A stretch of 38,442 bases of DNA from Cyanobacteria bacterium RM1_2_2 (GCA_012033495.1 JAAUQT010000024.1:1-38442), one strand, 5' to 3'; counted from the first letter of the stretch, positions 17,719-27,298 are shown. Made by a program: numbers and translations. Notes: a model not told the origin generated them from the letters alone.

Positions 17719-17821
17719 GCATAGAACTTTTTGCATAGAATATAGACCCGTTAATTTGGGTATTCTCAAAGCAGTAGTGTACTTTAATGAAAAGTCCTCC
17801 TCCACTTCTGGTAGCAAGTCT

Positions 17822-18142
17822 ATGACTGAGAATAGCGATCAAGTTTCAGAAGTCAGCCACACTGACAACTGCGGTAGGAAATCTACTGCTCAAGAGACAG
17901 TTGTGAGCCTCAAACTGCCAGCCGATTTAACAGAAAAACTGCAACAGTACAGCCAGCAATCTGGTAAAACTCAGGGCGAAATTATCTTAGCGATCTTGAA
18001 GTCTGCGTTAACCAAAATGACGCCAGAAGCACTCATTGATCCAATGGCGTTGAAAATGCAGCAGGAGTTGAAACTACTCAAGGCACGCCTCAGCGAATTA
18101 GAAACTTTGATGCCGCGATTGGAGGCACTGGAGGGAAAGTAG
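17822..18142 (+). CDS. Ribbon-helix-helix (CopG-like) protein; zero-frame product
   Basis: This small protein of 106 residues, if ended at the TAG (18140-18142), has a Ser/Glu-rich head. A ribbon-helix-helix-like segment follows at about residues 26-62 (TVVSLKLPADLTEKL, then a helix pair), the dimeric DNA-binding fold of CopG/Arc proteins. A coiled coil (MQQELKLLKARLSELE) occupies about 75-102. The frame is open upstream to 17666, but the ATG at 17822 avoids an unlikely leader. The gene ends with the heptamer G_GGA_AAG immediately before the stop, and a zinc-ribbon frame continues in -1, so a longer 251-residue product is possible. Its DNA targets are unknown. Confidence 0.82.
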   Translation: MTENSDQVSEVSHTDNCGRKSTAQETVVSLKLPADLTEKLQQYSQQSGKTQGEIILAILKSALTKMTPEALIDPMALKMQQELKLLKARLSELETLMPRLEALEGK

Positions 18143-18185
18143 ATGGCCTTCTGAGCAACCCAGTCACTTCACCTCAGAAGGCCAT
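18133..18185 (+). promoter_or_regulatory. Candidate -1 ribosomal frameshift site: slippery heptamer plus stem-loop
   Basis: The bases G GGA AAG at 18133-18139 are an X XXY YYZ heptamer in the correct register for the upstream frame. The zero-frame stop TAG follows at once (18140-18142). A perfect 13-bp stem begins at 18143: ATGGCCTTCTGAG (18143-18155), a 17-base loop, then CTCAGAAGGCCAT (18173-18185). The spacing of 3 bases, or 5 if the outer A-T pairs open, is near that of known bacterial -1 signals. Alternatives are an ordinary stem-loop inside a gene broken by a missing base in the GGGAAA run, or a terminator without a T tract. Confidence 0.65.
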
Positions 18186-18576
18186 TCGTTCAGAAAATAC
18201 ATCAGAACAATCCTCTGATTCAGCAAATGCATCGCAGTCTCATTCCCCTACTACAGCAGAGGTCGGTTCTTCAATTGCAACATTGTGGCTTAAAGTTGGA
18301 CAGGAAAATCAGCCGCCCGCCTCGATTCCTTCCACATTGGCTGCTTCAGGCCAATGTCCTCGGTGTGAACAGCCCTTAGCTCCACCGTTGCAATCTTCCG
18401 GGCGCCAAGTTTGCATGAAATGTGGCTGGACTAACCAACCCAGAAACCCGAATGCCAATGCAGGCACAGCAGAACTTGCAGCCGAACCCACCGACACGGA
18501 TTTGCTCAATCTGCTGGAAAAGGCAGCTTTTGAGTCGCTGAAAAATATGGAACCACGCAAAAAACCAAAGCGTTAG
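18139..18576 (+). CDS. Zinc-ribbon C-terminal extension in the -1 frame
   Basis: This frame is open from upstream of the ribbon-helix-helix gene's stop to 18576. Between 18139 and 18573 it gives 145 residues: a Ser/Thr/Ala-rich linker, then a zinc ribbon with CPRC and CMKCGW about 20 residues apart, then a Lys-rich tail. The frame contains no ATG or GTG from the heptamer onward. The first usual alternative start is a TTG at 18283 without a clear ribosome site. It therefore looks like the second half of the preceding gene, reached by a -1 shift, giving a 251-residue fusion. A sequencing or real deletion would give the same picture. The zinc-ribbon call itself is firm. Confidence 0.72.
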   Translation, partial: VDGLLSNPVTSPQKAIRSENTSEQSSDSANASQSHSPTTAEVGSSIATLWLKVGQENQPPASIPSTLAASGQCPRCEQPLAPPLQSSGRQVCMKCGWTNQPRNPNANAGTAELAAEPTDTDLLNLLEKAAFESLKNMEPRKKPKR

Positions 18577-18585
18577 GTTTTCAAT

Positions 18586-19668
18586 CTATCCAACATTTCT
18601 GCCCGTGAGAAAATAAGTCACCATTTCGCCTTTGCCCTTCACCTCAATTGCGCCCCTCGGCTGAAAGACATATTTATGTTTCAAAAATTCGTAGGTGGTG
18701 CTGGTGACTTGAATATGCCTGGGTAATCCATGAAATTCCATCCGGCTGGCCATGTTGACCGTATCGCCCCAGAGGTCATAGGCAAATTTAGTCACTCCAA
18801 CCACACCTGCTCCAACCGGCCCAGTGTTGATGCCAATCCGAATTTCGATCGGCTGATGTTGTAAGGCAGGGTGAGGAATCGTCACCTCAGTAATGACTTG
18901 CTGCATGTCGAGGGCCATTTCTGCGATTGCTTCTGCATGATCAGCGCGGGGAGTTGGCAACCCACCGACCGCCATGTAAGCATCTCCGATCGTTTTGATT
19001 TTTTCTAAGCCATAACATTCCACTAATCCATCAAATTTGGAAAAGATTTGGTTGAGGAGTTGGACTAAATCGGTGGGAGCTAGGGTACTCGAAAGCCTTG
19101 TAAAATTGACGATATCTGCGAACAGCACCGTCACCTCTGGAAAATTGTCTGCAATCGTGTGTTGTCCTTGCTTGAGGCGATCGGCGATGGGTTTAGGCAG
19201 AATATTGAGCAGCAGCCGTTCAGATTTTTCTTGTTCTGCCTGTAGCTGTTTCAGAAAAGCCTGCTCCTGATCGCGTAGACGTTTCTTTTCTAGGCAAGCG
19301 CCAATCCGGGCCTTCAGCAAAACTGGATCAAAGGGTTTGAACAAATAATCTTCTGCGCCTAGTTGGATACAGCGCACTACACTCTCCATATCATCTAGGG
19401 CAGAAATCATGATGACCGGAATGTGACGCAGTCCTGAATCGGTCTTGAGATGTTCTAGCACTTGATAGCCGTTCATTTGAGGCATCATCACATCCAGCAA
19501 CACCAAGTCAAATGGGCGAGTTTGGAGTTGATCTAGCGCTTGCTTGCCATTTTCTGCAACCAAAACTGTGTGTCCCTGACGTTGCAACCGTCTCGACAGC
19601 AGGTCACGGTTCATTTCGTTGTCATCGACTACCAGCACTACACCCCGATCAGTCATAAGATCGCCCAT
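18586..19668 (-). CDS. Response-regulator adenylate cyclase (REC + class III cyclase)
   Basis: The protein of 360 residues has a receiver at residues 8-125 with Asp59 as phospho-acceptor and a KPF lysine, a short coiled coil (about 130-160), and a class III cyclase domain (about 175-350). Metal-binding Asp residues are in LFADIVNF and TIGDAY. Substrate-selecting residues look adenylate-type: Lys in EKIKTIGD and Asp in AYDLWGDTVN. The Arg of NMASRM would stabilise the transition state. Phosphorylation by a neighbouring kinase probably controls cAMP output. A second ATG lies 12 bases downstream of the chosen start. It is the last gene of a same-strand signalling block. Confidence 0.92.
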   Translation of the reverse strand: MGDLMTDRGVVLVVDDNEMNRDLLSRRLQRQGHTVLVAENGKQALDQLQTRPFDLVLLDVMMPQMNGYQVLEHLKTDSGLRHIPVIMISALDDMESVVRCIQLGAEDYLFKPFDPVLLKARIGACLEKKRLRDQEQAFLKQLQAEQEKSERLLLNILPKPIADRLKQGQHTIADNFPEVTVLFADIVNFTRLSSTLAPTDLVQLLNQIFSKFDGLVECYGLEKIKTIGDAYMAVGGLPTPRADHAEAIAEMALDMQQVITEVTIPHPALQHQPIEIRIGINTGPVGAGVVGVTKFAYDLWGDTVNMASRMEFHGLPRHIQVTSTTYEFLKHKYVFQPRGAIEVKGKGEMVTYFLTGRNVG

Positions 19669-19712
19669 GAAACAATCCCATTGTCACAGTATTTTCTTGG
19701 TTTACTCAACGG

Positions 19713-20096
19713 TTAATCTAGGTTGACTGTAGAGGCTTTTAGTAAAGTCTCAATTTTGTTTAAGAGCCGAGCAAATTCGATCGGCTTGGTGTCGTAGTCA
19801 TCGCAGCCTGCCTGCAAACATTTGTCTCGGTCGCCTGACATCGCGTGAGCCGTTAACGCAATAATCGGAATTTTGCAGGTTTCAGCATTTGTTTTTAATT
19901 GCCGAGTGGCTGACCAACCATCAATGATGGGCAGGCTCATATCCATCAAAATTAAATCAGGCAACTCTGAACAAGCTATCCCAACACCTTGCGCTCCATC
20001 AACCGCAATTAAAACCTGTAAACCTTTCCGCTCTAGGCGGCGCGACAACATATCACGGTTCATCTCGTTGTCTTCAACTAGCAATATTTTAGGCAT
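19713..20096 (-). CDS. Single-domain response regulator (DivK/CheY-like)
   Basis: The protein of 128 residues is a receiver only: ILLVEDNEMN at the start, phospho-acceptor Asp52 in LMDMSLP, the Thr of ALTAHAM, and the lysine of DTKPIE. It most resembles the DivK-like receivers common beside hybrid kinases. The frame is open to 20168, but the ATG at 20096 gives the standard receiver N-terminus. With no output domain it probably shuttles phosphate between the neighbouring kinases and the cyclase, which is inference from position. It ends 44 bases before the start of the cyclase gene. Confidence 0.88.
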   Translation of the reverse strand: MPKILLVEDNEMNRDMLSRRLERKGLQVLIAVDGAQGVGIACSELPDLILMDMSLPIIDGWSATRQLKTNAETCKIPIIALTAHAMSGDRDKCLQAGCDDYDTKPIEFARLLNKIETLLKASTVNLD

Positions 20097-20351
20097 CTTC
20101 TTAGAGGAGTTTGAAAGTCTCAGTGACGGACAGGGAACAGATCGAGCATGAAAAGCAGGGTTACTCAAAAATTGATAGAAGCAACCTAAAGAAAATGGGT
20201 TTTGATTTCTTTGATCATCAGGGTTATTACAGAGAGTATTAGAACATTATGCGTTTAAAATTTTACTTCTGAGGGTGGATATACTCATCTTTAAAAAATC
20301 AATGTGATTAAGCTTGCTATCTGCTCCTGAAAGCAAAACCTGAAATCAAAA

Positions 20352-21553
20352 TCAGGCTGTTCTTGCCACCGCAGGCAGCCACACAGTAAAGGCGCTGCCT
20401 TTGTTCACTTCACTTTCAACTTGAATGTCTCCTCCCATCAGTTGGCACAGCCGCCGAGCAATGGTTAGCCCCAAGCCCGCGCCACCATGCTTTCGGGTTG
20501 TTGAGTCGTCGGCTTGAGCAAAAGCCTGAAACATTTGCTCAACTTGCTCTGGAACCATGCCAATTCCCGTATCAGAAACGATGATGGCTAGCCAAGCAGG
20601 AGCATCGAGCCGATTCACAGCCAAACTTGCCTCTGATGGCATCGCGGGAAGGGAAGGTTCGAGATATTCTACAACTTGAAACGTAATCGTGCCTGCATCC
20701 ATAAATTTATTGGCATTGTTGATTAAACTCAGCAGAATTTGCCGCATTTTCCCAGGATCGACATACAGAGCAGAGGTAGAGGCGGGACAAGCCACTTTTA
20801 GCTGATTTCCTTTCGCCAGGATAGAAGGATTAATTTCTTGAACAATTTCTTGAATAAAAGTGGGAACTTGGATTTTTTCTAAGTGAAGCTCCATTTTGCC
20901 GGACTCAATTTTGGCTAGATCGAGGATATTGTCAATTAAGTGCAGCAGATGTTTGCCCGAAGCATAAATTTTTTGCAAATCTGCCACCTGCTCAGCAGCA
21001 TCTACGGCTTGCAGGTCTTCTTGCAGCATTTCGCTATAGCCGATGATGGCATTGAGCGGCGTTCGCAGTTCGTGGCTCATATTAGCGAGAAAAGCGCTCT
21101 TAGCTCGATGGGCGGCTTCTGCGGCATTTTTTTCTGCTTCTAGCTGCTTTAAGTAAGCCTGCTCCTGATCGCGCAGTCGTTTCCTTTCGAGTGAGGCGCT
21201 AATTCGAGCTTTCAACAAAACCTGATTGAGAGGCTTAGAAAGGTAATCTTCGGCTCCTTTTTCAATGCAGCAGATCGCTCGATCCAGATCGTCGCTAGCA
21301 GAGATCATGATAACGGGAACGGTGCAGAGGTGCGGATCAGCCTTCAGTTTGCTTAAGATTTGATAGCCATCGAGTTCTGGCATCACAACATCGAGCAGTA
21401 CCAAATCAAACGGCTGAGACTGAAGGAGAGACAGCGCTTCTGTCCGTTTTTTGCAACTGCGACTGCATAGCCATACCGCTGAAGTTGACGAGAGATATGC
21501 AGCCGAATGGCGTGATCATCATCTGCAATCAGAACTTGGAAAGGTGAAGTCAT
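20352..21553 (-). pseudogene. REC-histidine kinase with an apparent frameshift
   Basis: Read from the ATG at 21553, the receiver begins normally (VLIADDDHAIR) but the frame runs out of homology after AKNGQ and stops at 21383. The rest of the receiver, from EALSLLQSQPFDLVLLDV on, continues in the -1 frame through HisKA ([12 protein letters not shown]) and an ATPase domain with DTGIGM and GGAGLGLTIARR to 20352. One missing base near 21438-21452 explains it; the repaired protein would have about 400 residues. The break lies beside a six-A run that also forms an A_AAA_AAC heptamer (21446-21452, minus strand). Causes could be a miscalled homopolymer, a real mutation or, less likely, programmed shifting. 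It begins 14 bases after the large sensor kinase. Confidence 0.8.
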
Positions 21554-21567
21554 GCGGCTCGCCTCAT

Positions 21568-24500
21568 TTATTTCGCAGGTTGATCTTGTACCCAACTCAG
21601 CACTAAGTCTTTGACTTCCCGCAATAGTTCATCTCTATGGTACGCCCCTTTTTTCAACACCTGTTCCACATCGCCATTCAGCCGCAGCCGATCGTGCGGA
21701 GACAGATCCATTGCTGTCATCACAACAATGGGTAAAGAGCGCCATTCTGGGTTGCGTCGCACCTCAGCAATGAACTGAAAGCCATCCACTTCGGGCATCA
21801 TCAAATCGAGCAAGACCAGATCTGGGCGCTGAGCGGTTAGGGTTTCCAGGGCAATTTTGCCATTTTCGGCTTCAATCACCGTCCAGTCTTCCCGCTCTAG
21901 CATTCGGCGAAACATTTCGCGGGTGGTGGCATCATCTTCCACCACTAAAATTTGCTTGGCAGAAGGCAGCAGATGAAGCGACTCAGATTGAAAGCGGCTC
22001 AGCAACCGATCCAAACGCTGATAGTCAATGGGCTTGGTGAGATATTCTGCGGCTCCGAGCGTAAAGCCAACGTTGCGATCATCTACCATGCTCATGACGA
22101 TCACCGGAATGTCGGCTAGCTCTGGATCGGCTTTGAGTGCCGTTAAAACTTCCCAGCCGTTCATGTTAGGCAGCAAGACATCCAGCGTGATCACATCAGG
22201 ATGCAGCGCTTTAGCCAGTTGCAGTCCAGTTTCGCCAGTGGCAGCAATTCTGACTTCAAAGCCTTCTTTGGTTAAATGTCGCAGCATCAGATCTTGAACA
22301 GCCAAATCATCGTCAATGACTAAAACTGTGCCGATTTGCCGCCGAACAGCAGGACGACGAGCACTTGATGGAACAGCCGCAGCAGAGATTTGGGCATTCT
22401 TCCAGGCAGCCACATCAACGGGCAGGTGAATGGTGAACGTAGAACCCTTACCTACCTCGCTGCTGACGGTAATGTCGCCACCCATCATCTGGCAAAAATG
22501 GCGAGTAATGGCCAGTCCGAGTCCGGTTCCGCCATATCTACGAGTGGTCGAAGCGTCTGCTTGCGTAAAGGCTTGAAACACTTTTTCCATTTGCTCTAAC
22601 GTCATGCCGATGCCTGTATCGGAGACTTTAAAGATGATCCAGGCAGGTTGAGACTCAGAGGGTTGCTCCGGCGAGTCCAGGTTCTGTTCCGATGTACATA
22701 CACCGATAGTTGCGGAGGTAGTTTCAACGGTGAGGGTGATGGTTCCCTGTTCTGTGAATTTGGCAGCATTGCTGAGCAGGTTAAACAGGGCTTGCCGCAG
22801 TTTGGTTAAATCGGCGTTGATGCTGCCCAGATGCTGCGCACACTGAATTTTAAGCGCATTGCCGTTTTTCTCAACCAGCGGTCGGATGGTATTTTCCACC
22901 TCAAACAGCAGTTGGGAAACATCGAAGGTTTCGGGATACAACTCCATTTTGCCTGCTTCAATTTTTGAGATGTCGAGAATGTCGTTGATCAGGGCGAGCA
23001 GATGTTTTCCAGCGCTGCGAATTTTGCCTAAATCAGGCACAAAATCCTCATAGCCTAAATCTTCGGCATCTTCTTGCAGCATCTCGCTGTAACCAATGAT
23101 CGCGTTGAGCGGCGTCCGCAGTTCGTGGCTCATGTTCGCCAGAAATTGGCTCTTAGCGCGGTTGGCTTCTTCCGCCGCTTCTTTGTTTTTGCGCAACGCT
23201 TCTTCGGCTTGTTTGCGGTCAGTAATATCAACCGCGACACCAGTTAAACGCAGTGGCTGACCTGCTTCATCCCGAATTAGATTTCCCTTGCTGTTAAGCC
23301 AGCGGATGCAGCCATTCGGTTGAATAATCCGAAATTCTGGACGATATTCTGCGCCTTCATGCAGGGTTTGAGTGAGGGCTTCTACAACTTGTTGGCGATC
23401 GTCTGGATGAATGCGTCTAAAGAAGTCTTTATGGTTGATATTCACAACATCCACGTTAATGCCCCACATGGTCTTCATTTCTCCAGACCAATGTTCTTCA
23501 CCTGTGGCGATATCTAAATCCCATACGCCCATACGCGCTGCTGTTAACGCCATGCGTTGCAGAGTTTCACTGTAGCGTAGTGCTTTCTCTGTCTGATGGC
23601 GTTTCATATATTGGGCAATTTGGCTGCTGATCGCTCCCATCATGTTGAGCAAATCGCCATCCAGTCCTTGAGGTTTGTGGCTGAGAAAGACCATAACCCC
23701 AACGACCTTTTCTCCATCTAGAATCGGAAACCCGCAGGCTAGGCGGAGGTGCGGCGGCAAAGTTTTGTGAGTTGGGTTCTGGCTTTTTGAGAGATCAGCA
23801 ATCCAGATATGTTCGGCTTTGTCTAAAACCTGCTGCGGTAAACCAATCTGCGCGGCAAAGGTGATGGGTTGATCTTGCTCGGTGACGTGAACTGCGGTGA
23901 GGGCAGGATGCCGCCAAGCTTCAACTAAACGCAAGGTGTTTTCAGAGTCATCGACCTGCCAGATTTCACCACTATCCCATTTCAAGCTTGGGCAAATCGC
24001 TTGTAGAATCTGCGGTGCGGCTGCCTGAAGAGTTGGAGCATCTGCCAGAACGCGAGTCGCCGCATATTGGGCGCTGAGCCGTCGCTCGGAGCGTCTTTGC
24101 TGCATCAGATGCCGACTAAAAGATAGGAAAATGTAGCAGACTGTGCCCAGCACCAGCAGCGTGAATGCCTTAATCCAGTAGGTTTTCCAGCGAAATCCTT
24201 GAATTCTTGCCTGCAAAAGTCGATCAAGTTCATCTGCTAACCGCTGCCAGAAATTGGAACTGATGGTAGAAGCATTGCCCAAGAACCGCTCGGATTCTGC
24301 TGCTGATAGCAAAACGGTACTGGGCTGAATCACGGTTTGATCAAGCTTGGCGAGCAGCGCCTCATGAGTTCTGACAAAAGTTTGTAACGGCGGTTGAAGG
24401 ACAGGCTGTAAATTCTGAGCCGAATTATTACGAAAAGCAGTAAATATACCTTTCTGAGCCGCTTTCACGTTTGCCCGAATCAAGCTAGAGAGCGCAATCA

Positions 24501-25155
24501 GTTTTCCTTCTTCCTTAGCGGAAACTTGCTGACGTTGCAAAATGCCTTCAGTGAGTAATCTGGTTTGCGCCAGTAAATCATCAACTTCGGGCAACTTCAG
24601 CAAGATTGCATCCATCAGATAGTAAGTATCTAAATCAGGATCAAGAATCAGGTTCGACGTATCTCCAACCTGAGCCATCAGCAGGCGAATGTCTCGAACC
24701 AGTCTCAGATGAAGCTGCTCGATTTCAGTTTTGTCAGTTGTGCTGAGGCTGCTGATATTTCGTTGCTCGATCCGGTTTTGTAGCCTTAACCAAGTTTGAT
24801 TCAAGGTGTTAAAGCCTTGAGTGGTATCTAGCTGCTTTCCTAGCTCTTTTTCTACCTTCGACAGCGCTCCCATCGTTTGGTCAATGTCAAGATGCTGTTG
24901 CGTCAACGTTTGCCAAGTAGTGGCTTGCCGCCAATAGCGCTGCATCAAAAGTTGGCTCTCTGGAACCTCGTGCAATAGCTGCTCTAAAGGGCGCAAATAG
25001 GCGAGGCCATTGATTTCGGCTTGGGCAAAATTGACTCGTTGATCGACTTCTGCAATCAGTTGATAGACCACAATCGCAAACGGCAGGATAAACGTTAGCA
25101 ACAGAACAGCCAAATTAACGGGCTGAGGTTTGCGATAACGAATTTTTCTTTCCAT
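21568..25155 (-). CDS. Membrane hybrid sensor histidine kinase (GAF-PAS-HisKA-HATPase-REC-REC)
   Basis: The protein has 1195 residues. Membrane helices at about 13-36 and 320-343 frame an extracytoplasmic helical sensor region of ~280 residues. After it come a GAF-like domain (about 365-500), a PAS/PAC domain (about 530-655, ending DITDRKQ), HisKA with the phospho-His near 676 in MSHELRTP, and an ATPase domain with DTGIGM and [10 protein letters not shown]. Two receivers follow (about 943-1060, LVIDDD; about 1067-1190, LVVEDD). The upstream open frame adds 16 residues; the ATG at 25155 is preferred. It heads a same-strand block with a REC-kinase, a lone receiver and a REC-adenylate cyclase, so it may be the sensor of a phosphorelay that ends in cAMP. 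The ligand is unknown. Confidence 0.92.
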   Translation of the reverse strand: MERKIRYRKPQPVNLAVLLLTFILPFAIVVYQLIAEVDQRVNFAQAEINGLAYLRPLEQLLHEVPESQLLMQRYWRQATTWQTLTQQHLDIDQTMGALSKVEKELGKQLDTTQGFNTLNQTWLRLQNRIEQRNISSLSTTDKTEIEQLHLRLVRDIRLLMAQVGDTSNLILDPDLDTYYLMDAILLKLPEVDDLLAQTRLLTEGILQRQQVSAKEEGKLIALSSLIRANVKAAQKGIFTAFRNNSAQNLQPVLQPPLQTFVRTHEALLAKLDQTVIQPSTVLLSAAESERFLGNASTISSNFWQRLADELDRLLQARIQGFRWKTYWIKAFTLLVLGTVCYIFLSFSRHLMQQRRSERRLSAQYAATRVLADAPTLQAAAPQILQAICPSLKWDSGEIWQVDDSENTLRLVEAWRHPALTAVHVTEQDQPITFAAQIGLPQQVLDKAEHIWIADLSKSQNPTHKTLPPHLRLACGFPILDGEKVVGVMVFLSHKPQGLDGDLLNMMGAISSQIAQYMKRHQTEKALRYSETLQRMALTAARMGVWDLDIATGEEHWSGEMKTMWGINVDVVNINHKDFFRRIHPDDRQQVVEALTQTLHEGAEYRPEFRIIQPNGCIRWLNSKGNLIRDEAGQPLRLTGVAVDITDRKQAEEALRKNKEAAEEANRAKSQFLANMSHELRTPLNAIIGYSEMLQEDAEDLGYEDFVPDLGKIRSAGKHLLALINDILDISKIEAGKMELYPETFDVSQLLFEVENTIRPLVEKNGNALKIQCAQHLGSINADLTKLRQALFNLLSNAAKFTEQGTITLTVETTSATIGVCTSEQNLDSPEQPSESQPAWIIFKVSDTGIGMTLEQMEKVFQAFTQADASTTRRYGGTGLGLAITRHFCQMMGGDITVSSEVGKGSTFTIHLPVDVAAWKNAQISAAAVPSSARRPAVRRQIGTVLVIDDDLAVQDLMLRHLTKEGFEVRIAATGETGLQLAKALHPDVITLDVLLPNMNGWEVLTALKADPELADIPVIVMSMVDDRNVGFTLGAAEYLTKPIDYQRLDRLLSRFQSESLHLLPSAKQILVVEDDATTREMFRRMLEREDWTVIEAENGKIALETLTAQRPDLVLLDLMMPEVDGFQFIAEVRRNPEWRSLPIVVMTAMDLSPHDRLRLNGDVEQVLKKGAYHRDELLREVKDLVLSWVQDQPAK

Positions 25156-25273
25156 GTCGAAAGTCTCCGATTGGCTCTGGTGAATTGTGAGCGGTAGTTT
25201 CACCCCAGAACTCAGGCATGACTGAAGCCGAGCAGCAGGACTATTCCATAGTTCCCAGCTTCGTCAAGCTGGC

Positions 25274-25321
25274 GTCAGTGCCAACGGCTGTCAGTGCCAA
25301 CGGCTGTCAGTGCCAACGGCT
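25274..25321. repeat. Tandem repeat, three copies of a 16-bp unit
   Basis: The unit gtcagtgccaacggct repeats three times without change. It covers the 3' end of the minus-strand membrane protein gene. Because 16 is not a multiple of three, successive copies are read in different frames, and the stop codon (complement of 25291-25293) lies inside the second copy. Confidence 0.9.
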
Positions 25322-26538
25322 GTCAGAGCCTCGTTCAACTGAAGCACCATCGCCCGAAACTCGCTTGAATTCTGCAATTCACGAATTTCGATCGCCTGAT
25401 CCTGAGCTAAAATCAGCAGCGATGGCCAAGGCTGTGTGAGGAACAAAACAGAGTCAATCGCAGCCGTTTCAACTTGGTCAATTTGCTGAGTATCCAGGAA
25501 AAACGTCAACCGATCCGGCGTGATGTAAAGATGTTCTTCACGGCTGATTTGTGCACCTTTGTAAACCATGATACTCAAGGCAACCGCCAGTTCCAAAATC
25601 ACTTGCCAACGCAGGCTGAGATTCAGCCCCTCTCCTAACCCAATTGCTGATCGGTTAAACCACACTGAGCCACAGAAATGTAAAAGTCCGCCAAAGTGGA
25701 TCATCAAATTTGCCACAATCACCGCAAATAGCAAAAAACCAAACCTGCTCAGAATTTGGCCGCCTAGCTGCCATGTGCTCACAGCCTGCCACTGCGAATA
25801 GATGTGCCACTGCTGCCCTGATTTCTGACAGCGAATCGTTGAGCAAACTTGCGCATTCTGGATCACGTTAGGCAGGTCGAGTGGCTCAGCCGCATATTTT
25901 CCGTCTCCTTCGCTCGCCAGCACCACCGCCGGAACCGCAAAATAATCGCTCAGTTGATTCGCTTTCCCGAAGGCTACAGCCGTATCCCAGGTTTCATCGA
26001 GCAGCCATTCTGAGCGATCAGCAAGGGTGAGGTAAACTTGCCACACGGTTCCCAAAATTCCTTGAAAAGCTCCACCTCGCACCTGCGTTCGCAGCAGTGA
26101 AATTTGGGCGACTTGCGATGTCGGAAACTTAATGTATTCTGTGCGACCATCTGGAATTTGCCGCTGCCAGAGTGCCCATTCTCCCCGACATTCAACTGTG
26201 GTGGGTAAACGATGTCCCTTGCTAAAAACTTTTCGCTGAGCAACTTGAAAATCTATAAACCAAAGCAGAAAAAAGATAAGCAGAAAAAAGCCTGCGTAAG
26301 CCCGACCGTAGTAGGAAATTAACGAAAGCGTGCAAAAAGCAAAGAAACCCGCCCACGTCAAAAGTGGATCAGCCGTTTTGCCTTCCACTAGCTCTGACCA
26401 CAGCAACCCTAGCGTCAGTCGAAACAAGGTTTGCAGAAAGTTTTTGCACGCCACGAAGGGCAAAATTAGTGAAGCGTATCCGCTGTGACTTGGCGCGAAA
26501 ACTTCACCTCGAAAAGTAACGGATTTGGATGCCGACAC
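25291..26538 (-). CDS. Membrane protein of unknown function
   Basis: The protein of 415 residues starts at GTG with GGGAG nearby. It has several hydrophobic segments: two or three in the first 100 residues (around LTWAGFFAFCTLSLI and FFLLIFFLLWF), two around 265-325, and soluble stretches between and after them. The central soluble part (about 115-225) and the C-terminal part (about 335-405) both look like beta-rich domains. I do not recognise the family. The last ten residues are encoded by a 16-bp tandem repeat. It lies upstream of the large sensor kinase on the same strand, but the ~135-base gap with the repeat argues against tight coupling. Confidence 0.75.
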   Translation of the reverse strand: MSASKSVTFRGEVFAPSHSGYASLILPFVACKNFLQTLFRLTLGLLWSELVEGKTADPLLTWAGFFAFCTLSLISYYGRAYAGFFLLIFFLLWFIDFQVAQRKVFSKGHRLPTTVECRGEWALWQRQIPDGRTEYIKFPTSQVAQISLLRTQVRGGAFQGILGTVWQVYLTLADRSEWLLDETWDTAVAFGKANQLSDYFAVPAVVLASEGDGKYAAEPLDLPNVIQNAQVCSTIRCQKSGQQWHIYSQWQAVSTWQLGGQILSRFGFLLFAVIVANLMIHFGGLLHFCGSVWFNRSAIGLGEGLNLSLRWQVILELAVALSIMVYKGAQISREEHLYITPDRLTFFLDTQQIDQVETAAIDSVLFLTQPWPSLLILAQDQAIEIRELQNSSEFRAMVLQLNEALTAVGTDSRWH

Positions 26539-26648
26539 AATAGAAACTCCCTGTTGCCAAGTTTGAGTTGATCAAACCTGAATCCAGTATGCCGAATTGG
26601 TAAGGGCGACCAACAGGAAATGCCTGCTTCTACCTCCATAACTTCACA

Positions 26649-26697
26649 TCATTAATTCTGCCACCATTAATTCTGCACCACCATTAATTCTGCACCA
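26649..26697. repeat. Tandem repeat with attaattctgc core, three copies
   Basis: The core attaattctgc recurs at 26651, 26666 and 26683, at spacings of 15 and 17 bases, flanked by cac/acc. The last copy contains the stop codon and final codons of the L,D-transpeptidase gene on the minus strand. Confidence 0.75.
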
Positions 26698-27298
26698 CTA
26701 CAGCCGTGCCCGTGCCCGCCCAATCATAGAGCCATGCCGCGCCTTGAATGGGTACATTGATGCAACCACTACTCACAGGCGAGCCAAAGTTGGTGTGCCA
26801 GTAAGCACCATGAATCGCATAGCTGCCGGAAAAATACATTGTGTAAGGCACATCAGGAATATCGTAAGTTTCGCCCTGCATTCGCGCCGTGCGATATTTA
26901 TGTTCAATCGCGTAAACTCCAGTCGGCGTCATATCTGAGGCTCGCCCAGTTGAAACAGTGATTGAAAAAACAGGCGTGTTGCCTTCCCATGCAATCAACC
27001 GTTGATCAGAAATGTCGATCTGAATCCATTGTCGGCTCGATTGTTTCAAATCATTAGCCCAACTTTCTACCCACTGAGAATTATCTGGTGCTAGAGAATG
27101 TCCATCACCGTTGGGCGCTGCCAGCGGGCTAGCAGCCACGTCTACATCTTGAGTTTGGGCATCTTGAGTTTGAGCATCTTGAGCTTGAGCCGGAATACTG
27201 CAAAAACTCAATGAACAGATGGCACCAGCCAAGTAAATAGACAAGCTTCGCTTAAGATTTGAGGCTAAAATTGCTAGATCAGGGTTTTTGAAAGACAT
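26684..27298 (-). CDS. L,D-transpeptidase (YkuD/ErfK family), exported
   Basis: This periplasmic enzyme makes 3-3 cross-links in peptidoglycan or attaches proteins to it. The protein of 204 residues has a basic N-terminus and a hydrophobic signal segment (about residues 17-40) ending near PAQAQ. The catalytic domain (about 92-204) carries HGAYWHTNFG and SGCINV, whose Cys is the nucleophile and His the base. GGAG lies about eight bases before the ATG at 27298. A run of DAQTQ pentapeptides after the signal is encoded by three 15-bp tandem copies (27145-27189), so that linker has probably changed length recently. It is divergent from the glycosyltransferase. Confidence 0.9.
   Translation of the reverse strand: MSFKNPDLAILASNLKRSLSIYLAGAICSLSFCSIPAQAQDAQTQDAQTQDVDVAASPLAAPNGDGHSLAPDNSQWVESWANDLKQSSRQWIQIDISDQRLIAWEGNTPVFSITVSTGRASDMTPTGVYAIEHKYRTARMQGETYDIPDVPYTMYFSGSYAIHGAYWHTNFGSPVSSGCINVPIQGAAWLYDWAGTGTAVVVQN
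27145..27189. repeat. In-frame 15-bp tandem repeat in the transpeptidase linker
   Basis: Three copies of catcttgag(t/c)ttg(g/a)g occur at 27145-27159, 27160-27174 and 27175-27189. On the minus strand they encode a repeated five-residue unit just after the signal peptide, so copy-number change would leave the frame intact. Confidence 0.85.

Noticed and set aside
18143-18154. ATG GCC TTC TGA as a separate mini-gene after the ribbon-helix-helix stop
   Set aside because: It has three codons only. It shows that zero-frame read-through of the TAG would stop again at once.
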